NCBI RefSeq assembly: GCF_030503875.2
Contig: NZ_CP129968.2
Span: 558,001 to 622,000, forward strand
Source: Marivirga arenosa
Lineage (GTDB): Bacteria; Bacteroidota; Bacteroidia; Cytophagales; Cyclobacteriaceae
Direction: 5' to 3'
DNA: 64,000 nt
Of the stretch, positions 26,825 through 36,080 are shown piece after piece. Both the position numbers and the translations under genes were made by a program. Every line of letters starts with the position of its first letter. Positions within the stretch are counted from its first letter, which is position 1. The notes beneath the pieces were generated by a model. That model saw only the letters and a list, made by a program, of their open reading frames with translations, had not been told where the DNA came from and ran no database searches.

Positions 26825-28122
26825 TGGAAGTATTCAAGAATATTTTAATTATTTCTTATCAGTTTCCGCCAGAAAATTCGGGTGGAAGTTTAAGGCCTTA
26901 CAGGTTTGCACAGAATTTGTATAAGTATGGCTTAAAACCTATCGTTGTAGCTCGTTCTATTGGAAATGAAAAATTCGAAAGAATAGATAATGATAATTTC
27001 ATTGAATATCGAATTCCTACAAAAAAGAAAAATTATTTATACAAGCTTAGAACGAGCTATTATTTTAATATTTATGATCCTGATTTTTATATCTGGAAAA
27101 CTAATCTATATACTTATCTTGATAGAATTATAATAGAAAACCAGATTGATATTGTACTTATTACTATGCCTCCTTTTAGCATGTCTAGAATAGGTTATCG
27201 GTTAAAAAATAAGTACAAAATGAAGCTAATTTTTGATTGGAGGGATCATTGGTCACAATGGAATACAACTCCCTATGCTACTTATTTTCATTATATTGCT
27301 AATTTATGGTTAGAAAGAAAATGTCTCAAAATTGCAGATGTTAATATAGTAGTTACACCGCAAATGAGAAAGGATTTACTTAATCTGCATAAAAAAATAT
27401 CCAACAAAAAGATAAAAGTAATAACTAATAGTTTTGAAGGTGGTATTGATTCATACAAATTGAAGCCAAAAAATTCGACCATTAAAATTGGTTATGTTGG
27501 TTCATTTTATTTTAATCCAAAATCAGAATTTCTAATGAAAGCCAAATGGTATTCTAAAAAACCTTATCAATGGTTTCAATACATACCTTTTGAAGAAGAC
27601 TGGAAATACAGATCCCCCTATTATTTCCTAAAAATTATAAAATATCTAAAAGATCAGAATCAAATTAAACCTGATGATTTTAAATTAATATTTGCTGGTA
27701 AAAAGGAAGATTGGTTAGAAAAAATGATTTTAAGTATGGAGCTTACAGAATTTGTAGAATTTAAAGGTTTTTTAACCTATAAAGAATCTATGGATTTTCA
27801 AAGTGATTGTGATTATTTGCTTATTACCTCTTCCAAAGTGATTGGAGGTAGGGCATATACAATTGCAGGTAAGACATTTGAATATTTTCAAAAATCAAAG
27901 CCTATTATTGCAGTTGTTCCAGAAGGGGATCAAAAAGAAATAATATTACATACAAAAACAGGATTTATCCTTGATCCTGATGAAGTTGAAAAATCTTCTG
28001 ATTATTTATTACAAATTGTCTCAGGGGCAGCATCCGTAGTGCCAGATACTGAAAGCATTTTACAATACAGTGCCGAAAATACTACCAAAAAAATTGCAAA
28101 TATAATTAACAAATTTAATTGA
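26824..28122 (+). CDS. Family 4-like glycosyltransferase
   Basis: 432 residues. N-terminus ILIISYQFPPENSGGSLRPYRFAQ is typical of WcaI/WbuB-like GT4 enzymes; the middle has KLIFDWRDHWSQW and KIADVNIVVTPQMRKDL; the C-terminus has GRAYTIAGKTFEYFQKSKPIIAVVPEGD, the donor-site region. Overlaps the previous stop by 1 bp (TAATG). It ends the first tightly coupled run of sugar genes. Confidence 0.83.
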   Translation: MEVFKNILIISYQFPPENSGGSLRPYRFAQNLYKYGLKPIVVARSIGNEKFERIDNDNFIEYRIPTKKKNYLYKLRTSYYFNIYDPDFYIWKTNLYTYLDRIIIENQIDIVLITMPPFSMSRIGYRLKNKYKMKLIFDWRDHWSQWNTTPYATYFHYIANLWLERKCLKIADVNIVVTPQMRKDLLNLHKKISNKKIKVITNSFEGGIDSYKLKPKNSTIKIGYVGSFYFNPKSEFLMKAKWYSKKPYQWFQYIPFEEDWKYRSPYYFLKIIKYLKDQNQIKPDDFKLIFAGKKEDWLEKMILSMELTEFVEFKGFLTYKESMDFQSDCDYLLITSSKVIGGRAYTIAGKTFEYFQKSKPIIAVVPEGDQKEIILHTKTGFILDPDEVEKSSDYLLQIVSGAASVVPDTESILQYSAENTTKKIANIINKFN

Positions 28123-28413
28123 TTCTATTCGTATTGGAAGGCTAAGCTTTTTATAAATTAAAATTGAAAAATTTACAATAGATAGATTTAAAAATCATAA
28201 TTATAAAATTATTCAAGGTTTAATTGACTTCAGATAACAAAATGTAAATTAACATATGGACAAAATTTAATTGTAAAAAAATATCAGTTGTATGGATTAA
28301 ATCAATATCTAAATGTTATAATAAAGTCCAGAAAATATCTTAAAAAAAATTAAAATAGTGATTATAATTGGTGCTAAACGGATTCTAAAGATTATTTAAA
28401 TTATTTTATAAAA
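28123..28413. other. AT-rich gap within the polysaccharide locus
   Basis: 291 bp of very AT-rich DNA with no reading frame, no clear terminator hairpin and no convincing promoter consensus. It separates the first block of sugar genes from the second sulfotransferase and may be a cassette junction. Confidence 0.4.
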
Positions 28414-29382
28414 ATGGTAGAAATTATAAAATCTTTCCCACTACTAGTAAATAAAAAAGGTGAAGATTTAATTTGGAATCTCTTGCAATTTTTAATTAAG
28501 AAAAAAAGCACTTATAAAACAATCATCATTTCAGGTGATCCAAGAGGTGGAACAACATGGCTTTCAGATATAGTTTCTGAAATAAACAATAGTTCTTTAA
28601 TTTGGGAGCCCTTAATGTTGGGTTATAATAATGAATTTAAAAGAATAGATTTTGATTATAGACAATATATACCCGAAAATAAAAATTGGGAAGAGGCTAA
28701 ACTATTATTTAGAAAAACTTTTGAAGGTAAATCATTAAGTTCCAATTTATGTAATCGAAACACTTTTAATGAATTAATTAAAGCTGATAGAATAATTGTT
28801 AAATTTTGCAGGGCAAATCAATTATTACCTTGGCTTAGAAAAAACTTTCAATTTGAATATGATCCTATTTACATAGTTAGACATCCCTGCGCAGTAGTAG
28901 CCAGTCAGCTTAGGCAGGGTGGATGGGATAGAATATCACCTGATTTTAAAATTCCAGATTGCAAATTCCAAGAATTTTACAGTACACATTCTAAGTTTCT
29001 TCAAAATATTAATTCAAAGGAAAAAAGATTGGCGGCATACTGGTGCCTAGTAAATAGGATACCATTGAGTCATCCTAAAAATAATAAGGATTGGATTACC
29101 ATTACTTATGAAGATCTTTTATTGGATGGGGAAAACCAATTAAGCAGAATAGAAAAACGTTGGAATTTAAAGCTTCCTGCTTCTTCTTATGAAAAACTAA
29201 ATAAAGTCAGTACAACAACCTTAAAAAGCAGCCCGATCAATGAATTAGAAAAAACAGATCAGTTAAATCAATGGAAAAATTATTTGTCAGAAAAACAAAT
29301 TCAGGATATTTTGAGTGTACTGAAATATTTTAATATCAATGTCTATGACTATGACTCAATGCCAAAAGTTAGGTTCTTATGA
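28414..29382 (+). CDS. Second sulfotransferase, different subfamily
   Basis: 322 residues. PAPS loop IIISGDPRGGTTWLSDIV (~44-61) with the Gly-Gly-Thr-Thr signature, and 3'-phosphate segment YIVRHPCAVVASQL (~156-169). ITYEDLL and the basic C-terminus also fit a Sulfotransfer_1/3 fold. It shares little sequence with the one at 19394, so it probably modifies another position or sugar. Overlaps the next gene by 4 bp. Strongly AT-rich like its neighbours. Confidence 0.8.
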   Translation: MVEIIKSFPLLVNKKGEDLIWNLLQFLIKKKSTYKTIIISGDPRGGTTWLSDIVSEINNSSLIWEPLMLGYNNEFKRIDFDYRQYIPENKNWEEAKLLFRKTFEGKSLSSNLCNRNTFNELIKADRIIVKFCRANQLLPWLRKNFQFEYDPIYIVRHPCAVVASQLRQGGWDRISPDFKIPDCKFQEFYSTHSKFLQNINSKEKRLAAYWCLVNRIPLSHPKNNKDWITITYEDLLLDGENQLSRIEKRWNLKLPASSYEKLNKVSTTTLKSSPINELEKTDQLNQWKNYLSEKQIQDILSVLKYFNINVYDYDSMPKVRFL

Positions 29383-30161
29383 AAGTTTCAATTATTTGTG
29401 CTTTATATAATGAAGAGGAATATTTGGTTAAAGCAATTAATTCTGTTTTAACTCAAAATTATACAAATTGGGAATTGATATTAGTAAATGATGGTAGTAC
29501 AGACTGTTCTAGTCAAATAATTAGGTCATATTCTGATCCTCGAATAAAGTATTTCTATCAATCAAATAATGGGGTTGCATCAGCCAGAAACTTAGGCCTT
29601 AAAAAGATGTCAGGTGATTTTTTTTGTTTTTTAGATGCCGATGATGAATTAACTCCAAATAGTCTATCTTCCAGACTTAGAGTTTTTCATAAAGATCAAA
29701 ATATTGAATTTGTAGATGGAATAGTTATTTCCATTGAAAAGGAAAAAGAATTATACAGACCAAGATTTATTGGAAACCCATTCAATGACTTGATTAGTCT
29801 TTCAGGTAAAACATTTTTTGGCCCCACATGGATGATAAGAAATACAGGGAAAGTATATAAATTCAAAGATGGATTATCTCATGGTGAAGATTTACTTTTT
29901 TATATTTCAATTTCCAATTCGGGTAAGTTTGGATTTGTTGATGAAATAACATACAAGTATCGTCAACAAAATCAATCAGCAATGTCAAATCTTAAAGGGT
30001 TAGAAAAAGGCTATTTAGATATTTATAATGAGCTTAAAATTAACCCATTAGTAACAAGTGATCAATTGATTACATTTCATAGGAAATTTAAATCAATAAT
30101 GGTAAAATGTTACTTTGCCAATTACAGATTTATAGATGCACTTGAAATTTTATTTAGATGA
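29379..30161 (+). CDS. Family 2 glycosyltransferase
   Basis: 260 residues. KVSIICALYNEEEYLVKAI, LILVNDGSTDCSS, and the metal-binding CFLDADDELTP (~86-91) identify a GT2 enzyme. NNGVASARNLGL is the usual acceptor-side motif. Shorter than average GT2 proteins because it lacks a C-terminal extension. The start overlaps the sulfotransferase stop (ATGA). Confidence 0.87.
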   Translation: MKVSIICALYNEEEYLVKAINSVLTQNYTNWELILVNDGSTDCSSQIIRSYSDPRIKYFYQSNNGVASARNLGLKKMSGDFFCFLDADDELTPNSLSSRLRVFHKDQNIEFVDGIVISIEKEKELYRPRFIGNPFNDLISLSGKTFFGPTWMIRNTGKVYKFKDGLSHGEDLLFYISISNSGKFGFVDEITYKYRQQNQSAMSNLKGLEKGYLDIYNELKINPLVTSDQLITFHRKFKSIMVKCYFANYRFIDALEILFR

Positions 30162-30325
30162 AAATTATATAGAATTTTAAAAGGTAGTCTTTATAATGAA
30201 TTCAATAGTATTTTTATTAATTAGTCCAATGTATACTAAATACCTTGTCAAAGTAAAGAATATAATCTATCCTTAATTAATTCTTATATAGAATTTAATT
30301 ATAGGGTTTATTGTATTAAGTTTTT

Positions 30326-31498
30326 ATGAAAAACAAGTACAGAATTTTGTTTGTAGGTTATTGGAATGTAGATGATGGTTTGACCCATGCTACCATTTTC
30401 CCTCATTTAGAAATTTTGAAAAAAATGGACTCAGTCGAATATCTACATTTCTGTAATACGCAACGAGAGGGTTTAAAAGAAGTAAGCCGTAAGAAGGTTA
30501 TAATCTTATCAGATGATTATACCCCTTTGTACTCAAAAAACCTACCATTAAATCATCTCAACAAAGTTTATGATTTTATTCAATTTCCTAAGTTGATAAA
30601 AGATTTATGTATAAAACATCAAATCAACTTTATTATTAGTAGAGGAGCTCCAGCAGGAGCTTTGGCATATTTGGCAACTAAAAAATTAAAAATTCCTTTT
30701 ATTGTTGAATCCTTTGAGCCTCATGCAGAATACATGAAAGCTGGAGGAACATGGAATGAGTATGATCCTCGCTATATTTTTCAGAAGAGATGGGAAAGAA
30801 GACAAATAAAGAAAGCAAAAGCTCTAATAACAGTAACTCAGAATTATCGTGAAGCTTTAATTCATAAAGGAGTCTCTAAAGAACGAGTGTTTGTTGTGCC
30901 TTGTGCTATTAATCATAATCAATTTTTTCAAGATAATTACATAAGAAACAAAATAAGAGATGAGTTAAAGGTTACACCAAGTTCAATATTAGGAGTCTAT
31001 GCTGGGAAATTTGGAGGACTTTATCTGGAGGAAGAAGCATTTGAAATTTTCCAGCAAGTCTTCAAATCAATTGAGAACTTCGAACTATTGTTACTTACAA
31101 ATACTGACAAAGACTGGATTAAAAAAATGATTGAGTTATATCAACTACCTTCCAACCGAATCCATACGAGGTTTGTCGGTTACCAAAAAGTAAATGATTA
31201 CTTGAATGCCGCAGATTTTGCCTTTGCTTTGTATAAATCAAATGAAGTGAGTTCCTTTCTAAGTCCTGTCAAACTTGCCGAATATTGGGCAGTTGGATTA
31301 CCAGTGCTTTTAACACCAAAAGTAGGCGATGAACAGGATTGGTTGGAGGAGAAGGGATTAGGTGTTATCTGGGATAATAAGTCTAAAAAAATATTTGATC
31401 ATATTTTAAGTTATGATTCGGAAAAAATAAGCAAAGTAGGACGAAATATAAGAAGTATTGAAATTGTTAAGTCAACATATAAAGACATATTAATTTGA
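30326..31498 (+). CDS. Family 4 glycosyltransferase
   Basis: 390 residues. GT-B layout: N-terminal ILFVGYWNVDDGLTHAT, middle KALITVTQNYREALIHKGV and VFVVPCAINHNQF, C-terminal VYAGKFGG and LAEYWAVGLPVLLTPKVGD. It lies 164 bp after the previous gene, so it may have its own promoter (TAnnTTTG not convincing). The stop overlaps the TTG start of the PKD protein gene. Confidence 0.82.
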   Translation: MKNKYRILFVGYWNVDDGLTHATIFPHLEILKKMDSVEYLHFCNTQREGLKEVSRKKVIILSDDYTPLYSKNLPLNHLNKVYDFIQFPKLIKDLCIKHQINFIISRGAPAGALAYLATKKLKIPFIVESFEPHAEYMKAGGTWNEYDPRYIFQKRWERRQIKKAKALITVTQNYREALIHKGVSKERVFVVPCAINHNQFFQDNYIRNKIRDELKVTPSSILGVYAGKFGGLYLEEEAFEIFQQVFKSIENFELLLLTNTDKDWIKKMIELYQLPSNRIHTRFVGYQKVNDYLNAADFAFALYKSNEVSSFLSPVKLAEYWAVGLPVLLTPKVGDEQDWLEEKGLGVIWDNKSKKIFDHILSYDSEKISKVGRNIRSIEIVKSTYKDILI

Positions 31499-34400
31499 AG
31501 CAGTTATTTATTTTAGTGGTTTTTCTCTTTTGCTATGAGAATATTTTTGGACAAATAGTAAATGCGGATTTTGACCTTCCGAATTCAGTTTGTCTCGAGG
31601 AAAACATATCATTAACTAATAATTCTATTAATTTTGACAGTTTAGAATGGGATTTTTGCTTTACTTCAATTACAGATGAAACAACGGTCTCGGAATTAAC
31701 CAGTTTAACTGATGCAAGACGTCCACTTTCAGCTGATTATATTAGGCTTGATAATATTTGGTATGGATTAGCTGTAAATTGGGCTTCAAATACAATTACA
31801 AGAATGACCTTTAGAAATGGTATTGATTCTGCTCCCACTTTAATTGAGGATTTGGGAAATGTTGGAAATCAGCTAAGCCAGCCAGCATCTATAAGGATGA
31901 TAATTCAAGAAGACACAGTTTACGCTTTAGTTCATAACTGGTCTGGTCAAAAGTTGGTAAGTTTGAAGTTTGCAAATGGTATATCGAACGTTCCAATTGC
32001 AAAAGAGGTATATTCAGGTGTTGGGCAATCGTTTCCCAAAATGGAAATAATTAACAGTCCAACAGAGCTTATTGCAGGAATCATAAATCCAAATGGAACA
32101 TTGCAATTAGTCGATTTCCGAAATAATATTCAAAATAATATTACTGCCACAAATATTTACACTTCTTCAACAATTTCTGGAATGAATGATACACGCTCAA
32201 TTAAGTTCATTGAAGAAGGTGGTAATTGGTATGGATTTGTTGGATCATTCGCGAATGGAAATATAGGTAGGTTAGATTTTGGATCGAACTTAATGGATGG
32301 TTTTGAGAATAGTGTTTCTAATGTCACATCGAATTTATACGAAGGTGGGAGTATAAATAATATTGAAATTATAAAAGAAGGCCTTGAATACAGATTACAT
32401 ATTTTGACGTTTCAAGGTAGGATATTCAAGGTAAACCTGGGAGTGAATATAGATACAGTTGGTATCATAAGTGGTTCTACAAGATATGGAAATGAAAGCA
32501 GTTATGCAGAAGGGTATAATATAAGATTTATCAAGGATTCTGGCGAACACAAGGGAATTTTAATAAATGATAGAAACAGGAGAGTTTATATAATTAATAC
32601 CTATTCAAATTGTTCTTCGAATGTTACATTTAGTGTTGAAATGGAACCATCTCCATTTTATTTGAATAATGGTGTGAAAGTAATTGAACTGACTGCCTTC
32701 GACTCCAACGGAAACTCCTCCACCATCACCAAAGAAATAACAGTCACCAACAACCAAGCCCCTAATATCACCTACACCACTGGTGATAATTTATGTATTT
32801 CAAACCCGATTCAATTTAGCAGTCAAAGTACAGCCAATATCAGTAGTTATAACTGGGATTTTGGAGATGGCAATACCAGTACAGCTGAGAATCCAGCATA
32901 CAATTACAGTACTCCAGGGGATTATGAAGTGCGTTTAAATGTAACCGATGCAAATGGTTGTAATAACCTTTTTGTCGATACGGTGAGCGTTTATGCAGAA
33001 CCCGTAGCGGACTTTCAAGCAACAGCTCAGGGAAGTATTTGCTCTCAAAAACCTATCATGTTTGAGAATTTAGCTTCTTTACCAACTGAAGCCACCTTTG
33101 AATGGGATTTAGGAGATGGAACTACTTCAACGGAAGAAAACCCCGTTCATGAATATGCAGCAGCTGGAGATTATACCATTACTCAAATTATTAATATGGC
33201 AGGGTGTGTTGTGGAAAAAACCAAAACCATTACGGTAAATCCTGGGCCATTAGTTTCTTTTGAAACCAATAATAATTGTTTAGGTGAACTCATTCAATTT
33301 GCTAATACTTCAGAAGGGGAGTTTTTGGATAATTACACTTGGGATTTGGGGGATGGAACTCAAACTACTCAGGCAAATCCAAGTCATCAATATGATACAG
33401 CGGGAGTGTATCAAGTGCAACTAACCGCTTTTACGACCAATGGCTGTGACTTTACCATTACGCAAGAAGTGGAGATCTCACCTTTAGCCAATGTGGCTTT
33501 TGAAGCTGATGTGGCATGTGCCAATCAGGATACTCAATTTACGCAATTGGTCACTGTCGATCAATCAAATATTACAGATTACTTATGGGATTTTGGTGTG
33601 GCTGGCGTTCAAACGGATATTTCCTCAGAAGCTGATCCCGAATTTATTTTTCCAGAAGCAGGAACCTATGAAGTAGGCTTGCAAGTGACGACTTCCGATG
33701 GCTGTACCTCCTTTTCATCACAAAGCATTACAGTAAACGAAGTACCTAATGCTGAATTTGATGCCGAGAATAACTGTATAGGTCAATTAAGAAAATTCAC
33801 TCCACAAGATACTATCAATAGTATTTCTCATTTTTGGGAATTGAGAGATAATGTTGGCAGTATAGTTCAGACTAGTCAGGAGACTGTATTTGAATACCAA
33901 TTTGATGTTGAAGGAACTTACGAACTGACTTATAGACAAGAAAATGAGAATTTATGCAGTTCAACTAATAGTCAGCTTATTGAGATTTATGAAGAACCTC
34001 TCCCTGATTTCAGCTGGGATAAAGCCTGTGTTGGAACTGCCATTCAAATCGAAAATCTGAGTGATTTAAAAGGCAATTCATTAAAAAGTTATAACTGGAG
34101 TATTGATGGAGAAATTAGATCCAATGCTTTAAATCCAGAGTTTATTTTTGAAGATACTGGCTCTTATGAAATTAATTTGATCTTGGAAACGCAATCCGGT
34201 TGTTCTCAAAATATTAGCAAAATCATTGATATTAAACCTTCGCCAGAGTCCTTCTTCCAGCTTAATCAAAAGGTAGGAGCTTATCCATTTGATATCGCTA
34301 CTACTGCCGATAATGCTGATATCATTTCATCAGTTCTCTGGACATTAGATGGGGATAGTATTTCTAGCGATCAAGAATTAACCTATACTATTAATGAAGT

Positions 34401-35058
34401 GGGTACTTATTTGCTAGGCCTAAGATTAGTCAATGCTGAAGGCTGTGTGGATGAGTATTTTGAGCAGATAAAGGTTAGAGAACCAAGCCTTGATGTGGCC
34501 CTGAATAATTTAACTGTGAATGAAGATTGTGAGTTTACCTCTTTTATTCTTAATATCAGAAATAGGGGATCATTGGTTCCAGAAAGAATTGATCTTAGAA
34601 TAGATTTAGGTTCCTATGAAGTAACAGAAACAGTTAATGCCCCGATCTATCCAGAAGACAATAGAAATTATTCTTTAAGCCTAAAATTAACGGAGGAACA
34701 ACGTAAAGGCTTGAAGAAGATCTGCATAGAAGCTAGCGCCAAATCTTCTATTATTGATGAGGACAATCTTGTAAACAATAAAGTTTGCACGAATCTGGAA
34801 AGTGGTTTTCAGGTATTGGAAATCTATCCTAATCCAGCTATTAGTCAAATTACTATTCCAATTATCACCCCAGAAAGTGATGTTTTAAGTTTTAGATTAG
34901 AAGACAGTAATGGTAAAAATATTAATAACTTCAATTATTCTCTAGAAGCGGGTTATAATGAAATCTCTTTCCAAAGAGATAACATTAGTTCTGGCGTTTA
35001 CTTCTTGAGATTCCGTTTCCAAGGCGAAGAAGTCATCAAGAAGTTGATTTTCCAATAA
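31495..35058 (+). CDS. PKD-repeat protein with T9SS sorting domain
   Basis: 1187 residues from a TTG at 31495 that overlaps the glycosyltransferase stop as TTGA; this start gives a good signal peptide (QLFILVVFLFCYENIFGQ). Residues ~45-390 look like a beta-propeller with repeated units such as NNWYGF/IWYGLAVN followed by RLDFG/RMTFRNG. Seven PKD-like units follow (~419-990), several with WDFGDG or WDLGDG and a closing GDY/GTY strand. A CARDB-like unit (~995-1100) and a type A T9SS sorting domain (~1106-1187; LEIYPNPA ... GVYFLRFRF) end the protein. Expected to be a surface protein, possibly binding or displaying the glycan made by this locus (inference). Confidence 0.85.
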   Translation: MKQLFILVVFLFCYENIFGQIVNADFDLPNSVCLEENISLTNNSINFDSLEWDFCFTSITDETTVSELTSLTDARRPLSADYIRLDNIWYGLAVNWASNTITRMTFRNGIDSAPTLIEDLGNVGNQLSQPASIRMIIQEDTVYALVHNWSGQKLVSLKFANGISNVPIAKEVYSGVGQSFPKMEIINSPTELIAGIINPNGTLQLVDFRNNIQNNITATNIYTSSTISGMNDTRSIKFIEEGGNWYGFVGSFANGNIGRLDFGSNLMDGFENSVSNVTSNLYEGGSINNIEIIKEGLEYRLHILTFQGRIFKVNLGVNIDTVGIISGSTRYGNESSYAEGYNIRFIKDSGEHKGILINDRNRRVYIINTYSNCSSNVTFSVEMEPSPFYLNNGVKVIELTAFDSNGNSSTITKEITVTNNQAPNITYTTGDNLCISNPIQFSSQSTANISSYNWDFGDGNTSTAENPAYNYSTPGDYEVRLNVTDANGCNNLFVDTVSVYAEPVADFQATAQGSICSQKPIMFENLASLPTEATFEWDLGDGTTSTEENPVHEYAAAGDYTITQIINMAGCVVEKTKTITVNPGPLVSFETNNNCLGELIQFANTSEGEFLDNYTWDLGDGTQTTQANPSHQYDTAGVYQVQLTAFTTNGCDFTITQEVEISPLANVAFEADVACANQDTQFTQLVTVDQSNITDYLWDFGVAGVQTDISSEADPEFIFPEAGTYEVGLQVTTSDGCTSFSSQSITVNEVPNAEFDAENNCIGQLRKFTPQDTINSISHFWELRDNVGSIVQTSQETVFEYQFDVEGTYELTYRQENENLCSSTNSQLIEIYEEPLPDFSWDKACVGTAIQIENLSDLKGNSLKSYNWSIDGEIRSNALNPEFIFEDTGSYEINLILETQSGCSQNISKIIDIKPSPESFFQLNQKVGAYPFDIATTADNADIISSVLWTLDGDSISSDQELTYTINEVGTYLLGLRLVNAEGCVDEYFEQIKVREPSLDVALNNLTVNEDCEFTSFILNIRNRGSLVPERIDLRIDLGSYEVTETVNAPIYPEDNRNYSLSLKLTEEQRKGLKKICIEASAKSSIIDEDNLVNNKVCTNLESGFQVLEIYPNPAISQITIPIITPESDVLSFRLEDSNGKNINNFNYSLEAGYNEISFQRDNISSGVYFLRFRFQGEEVIKKLIFQ

Positions 35059-35088
35059 TTCCCCACTATTCCCTCCCTTTTAAAATTT

Positions 35089-35115
35089 CTCTCGCAAAGA
35101 CGCTAAGGCGCAAAA
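35089..35115. repeat. Left arm of an inverted interspersed repeat
   Basis: CTCGCAAAGACGCTAAGG is the core. Its reverse complement, with one unit duplicated, lies at 36345-36379. Strings of this type (TTAGCGTCTTTGCG) are common interspersed repeats in Bacteroidota genomes. Confidence 0.7.
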
Positions 35116-35126
35116 TTCCATTTGGC

Positions 35127-35282
35127 ACACCCCTATAATCCCCTCAAGGGGATAGCTTCTCGAAAAAACTTCAATTATGAATTTAAGTATAAATCAAAAA
35201 TTGCAATTAGTGGTATATAGTTTCATTATTTGAAAAGTATTCTCATGGCAGGTTTCCCCCTTGAGGGCGATAAGGGGGTGTT
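35127..35282. repeat. Palindrome-ended element A (156 bp, MITE-like)
   Basis: Left end ACACCCCTATAATCCCCT followed by CAAGGGGAT; right end CCCCCTTGAGGGCGATAAGG followed by GGGTGTT. The ends are inverted relative to each other. The interior is unlike elements B and C, so only the ends are shared. Confidence 0.65.
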
Positions 35283-35376
35283 AGTTTTAATAACCCTTCT
35301 AATTTTCAAATAAAATCTTAGCCACAAGTACTTTCACCCTTTTGTTTTTCTAATAAATAGCTGTAGCACAAGCTTT

Positions 35377-35637
35377 ACACCCCTATAATCCCCTCGAGGG
35401 GATATCACCTCGGAATTTCTTTCAGATTCAATTGGTATTTTTACCACATTGATTTAACTATCGAGATTTCTAATTATAAGTCTCAAATAAATCCTAAGAA
35501 CAACTTTCCCCATTATGGACCTAACATGGCTTAACTTTATTATCGGTTAAAGAATATACACTTATACTGTAAAAGTAATGAACTAAAAAAATATGTTCAT
35601 AGCATAGCTTCCCCCTTGAGGGGGGTAAGGGGGTGTT
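35377..35637. repeat. Palindrome-ended element B (about 261 bp, direct repeat of C)
   Basis: Same ends as element A, with a different interior that is nearly identical to element C at 36081-36340 (e.g. TTATCGGTTAAAGAATATAC and CACATTGATTTAACTATCGA in both). It carries no reading frame. Its right end touches the TAA that would close the ancestral DUF559 frame. Confidence 0.8.
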
Positions 35638-36060
35638 TTAATGGCTAAGACCTTCTACATTCTTGATGTATTCAAAAATAGAGTTTACTACTCATTCAGT
35701 CTGGGTTTTCACATCTTCATCATCGAATCTTAAAAACTTTACTCCCAAGCTTTCTAATTTTGATTGTCTCTTTTGGTCTAACTTAATTGCCGACTCATTA
35801 TCATGTGAGCCCCCATCGACTTCAATGGCTAACATCAATTCATGACAATAAAAATTAACTATAAAACAATCTAATGGGACTTGTCTGTGAAATTGATAGC
35901 CTAGTCTTTTGCCCTTAATTTCTTCCCACAATAGGATTTCAGCTAATGTGCTATTCTTTCTGAGTTCTCTAGCTAGCTTTTTAAGATAGGGTTTGTAGGG
36001 AATAATTCTATTTCTGGTCAAAATTCTGCAGTTTGGTAGAACGTATTTCAAATTAATCAA
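35638..36060 (-). pseudogene. Decayed DUF559 (Vsr-like) endonuclease-domain gene
   Basis: The frame from ATG 36060 gives 122 residues and stops at TGA 35692-35694. Past that TGA the same frame continues VVNSIFEYIKNVEGLSH to a TAA at 35638, which fits the missing C-terminal helix of DUF559 proteins, so the TGA looks like a nonsense change (one base from GGA). The core GYQFHRQVPL, VNFYCHE, LAIEVDGGSH is intact except that the usual catalytic Asp of VDFYC is Asn69. Both changes suggest loss of nuclease activity. It could also be annotated as a 122-residue CDS. It is the only gene inside the repeat island and is flanked by direct repeats B and C. Confidence 0.7.
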
Positions 36061-36080
36061 AATTTTAAAATACTACTAGA

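Larger units (their letters stand above)
35059..35376. other. Gene-free repeat island, left part
   Basis: No gene. Holds the left interspersed repeat (35089-35115), short palindrome-ended element A (35127-35282) and 94 bp of AT-rich DNA without further structure (35283-35376). No clear terminator for the PKD gene was found. Confidence 0.6.

Noticed and set aside
30196-30276. Short frame (MNSIVFLLISPMYTKYL...) between two glycosyltransferase genes
   Set aside because: About 26 codons in AT-rich DNA, no family match that I can name; chance frame more likely than a gene remnant.
35663-35845. Plus-strand frame opposite the DUF559 gene
   Set aside because: Pure shadow of the minus-strand gene, which has clear family motifs.
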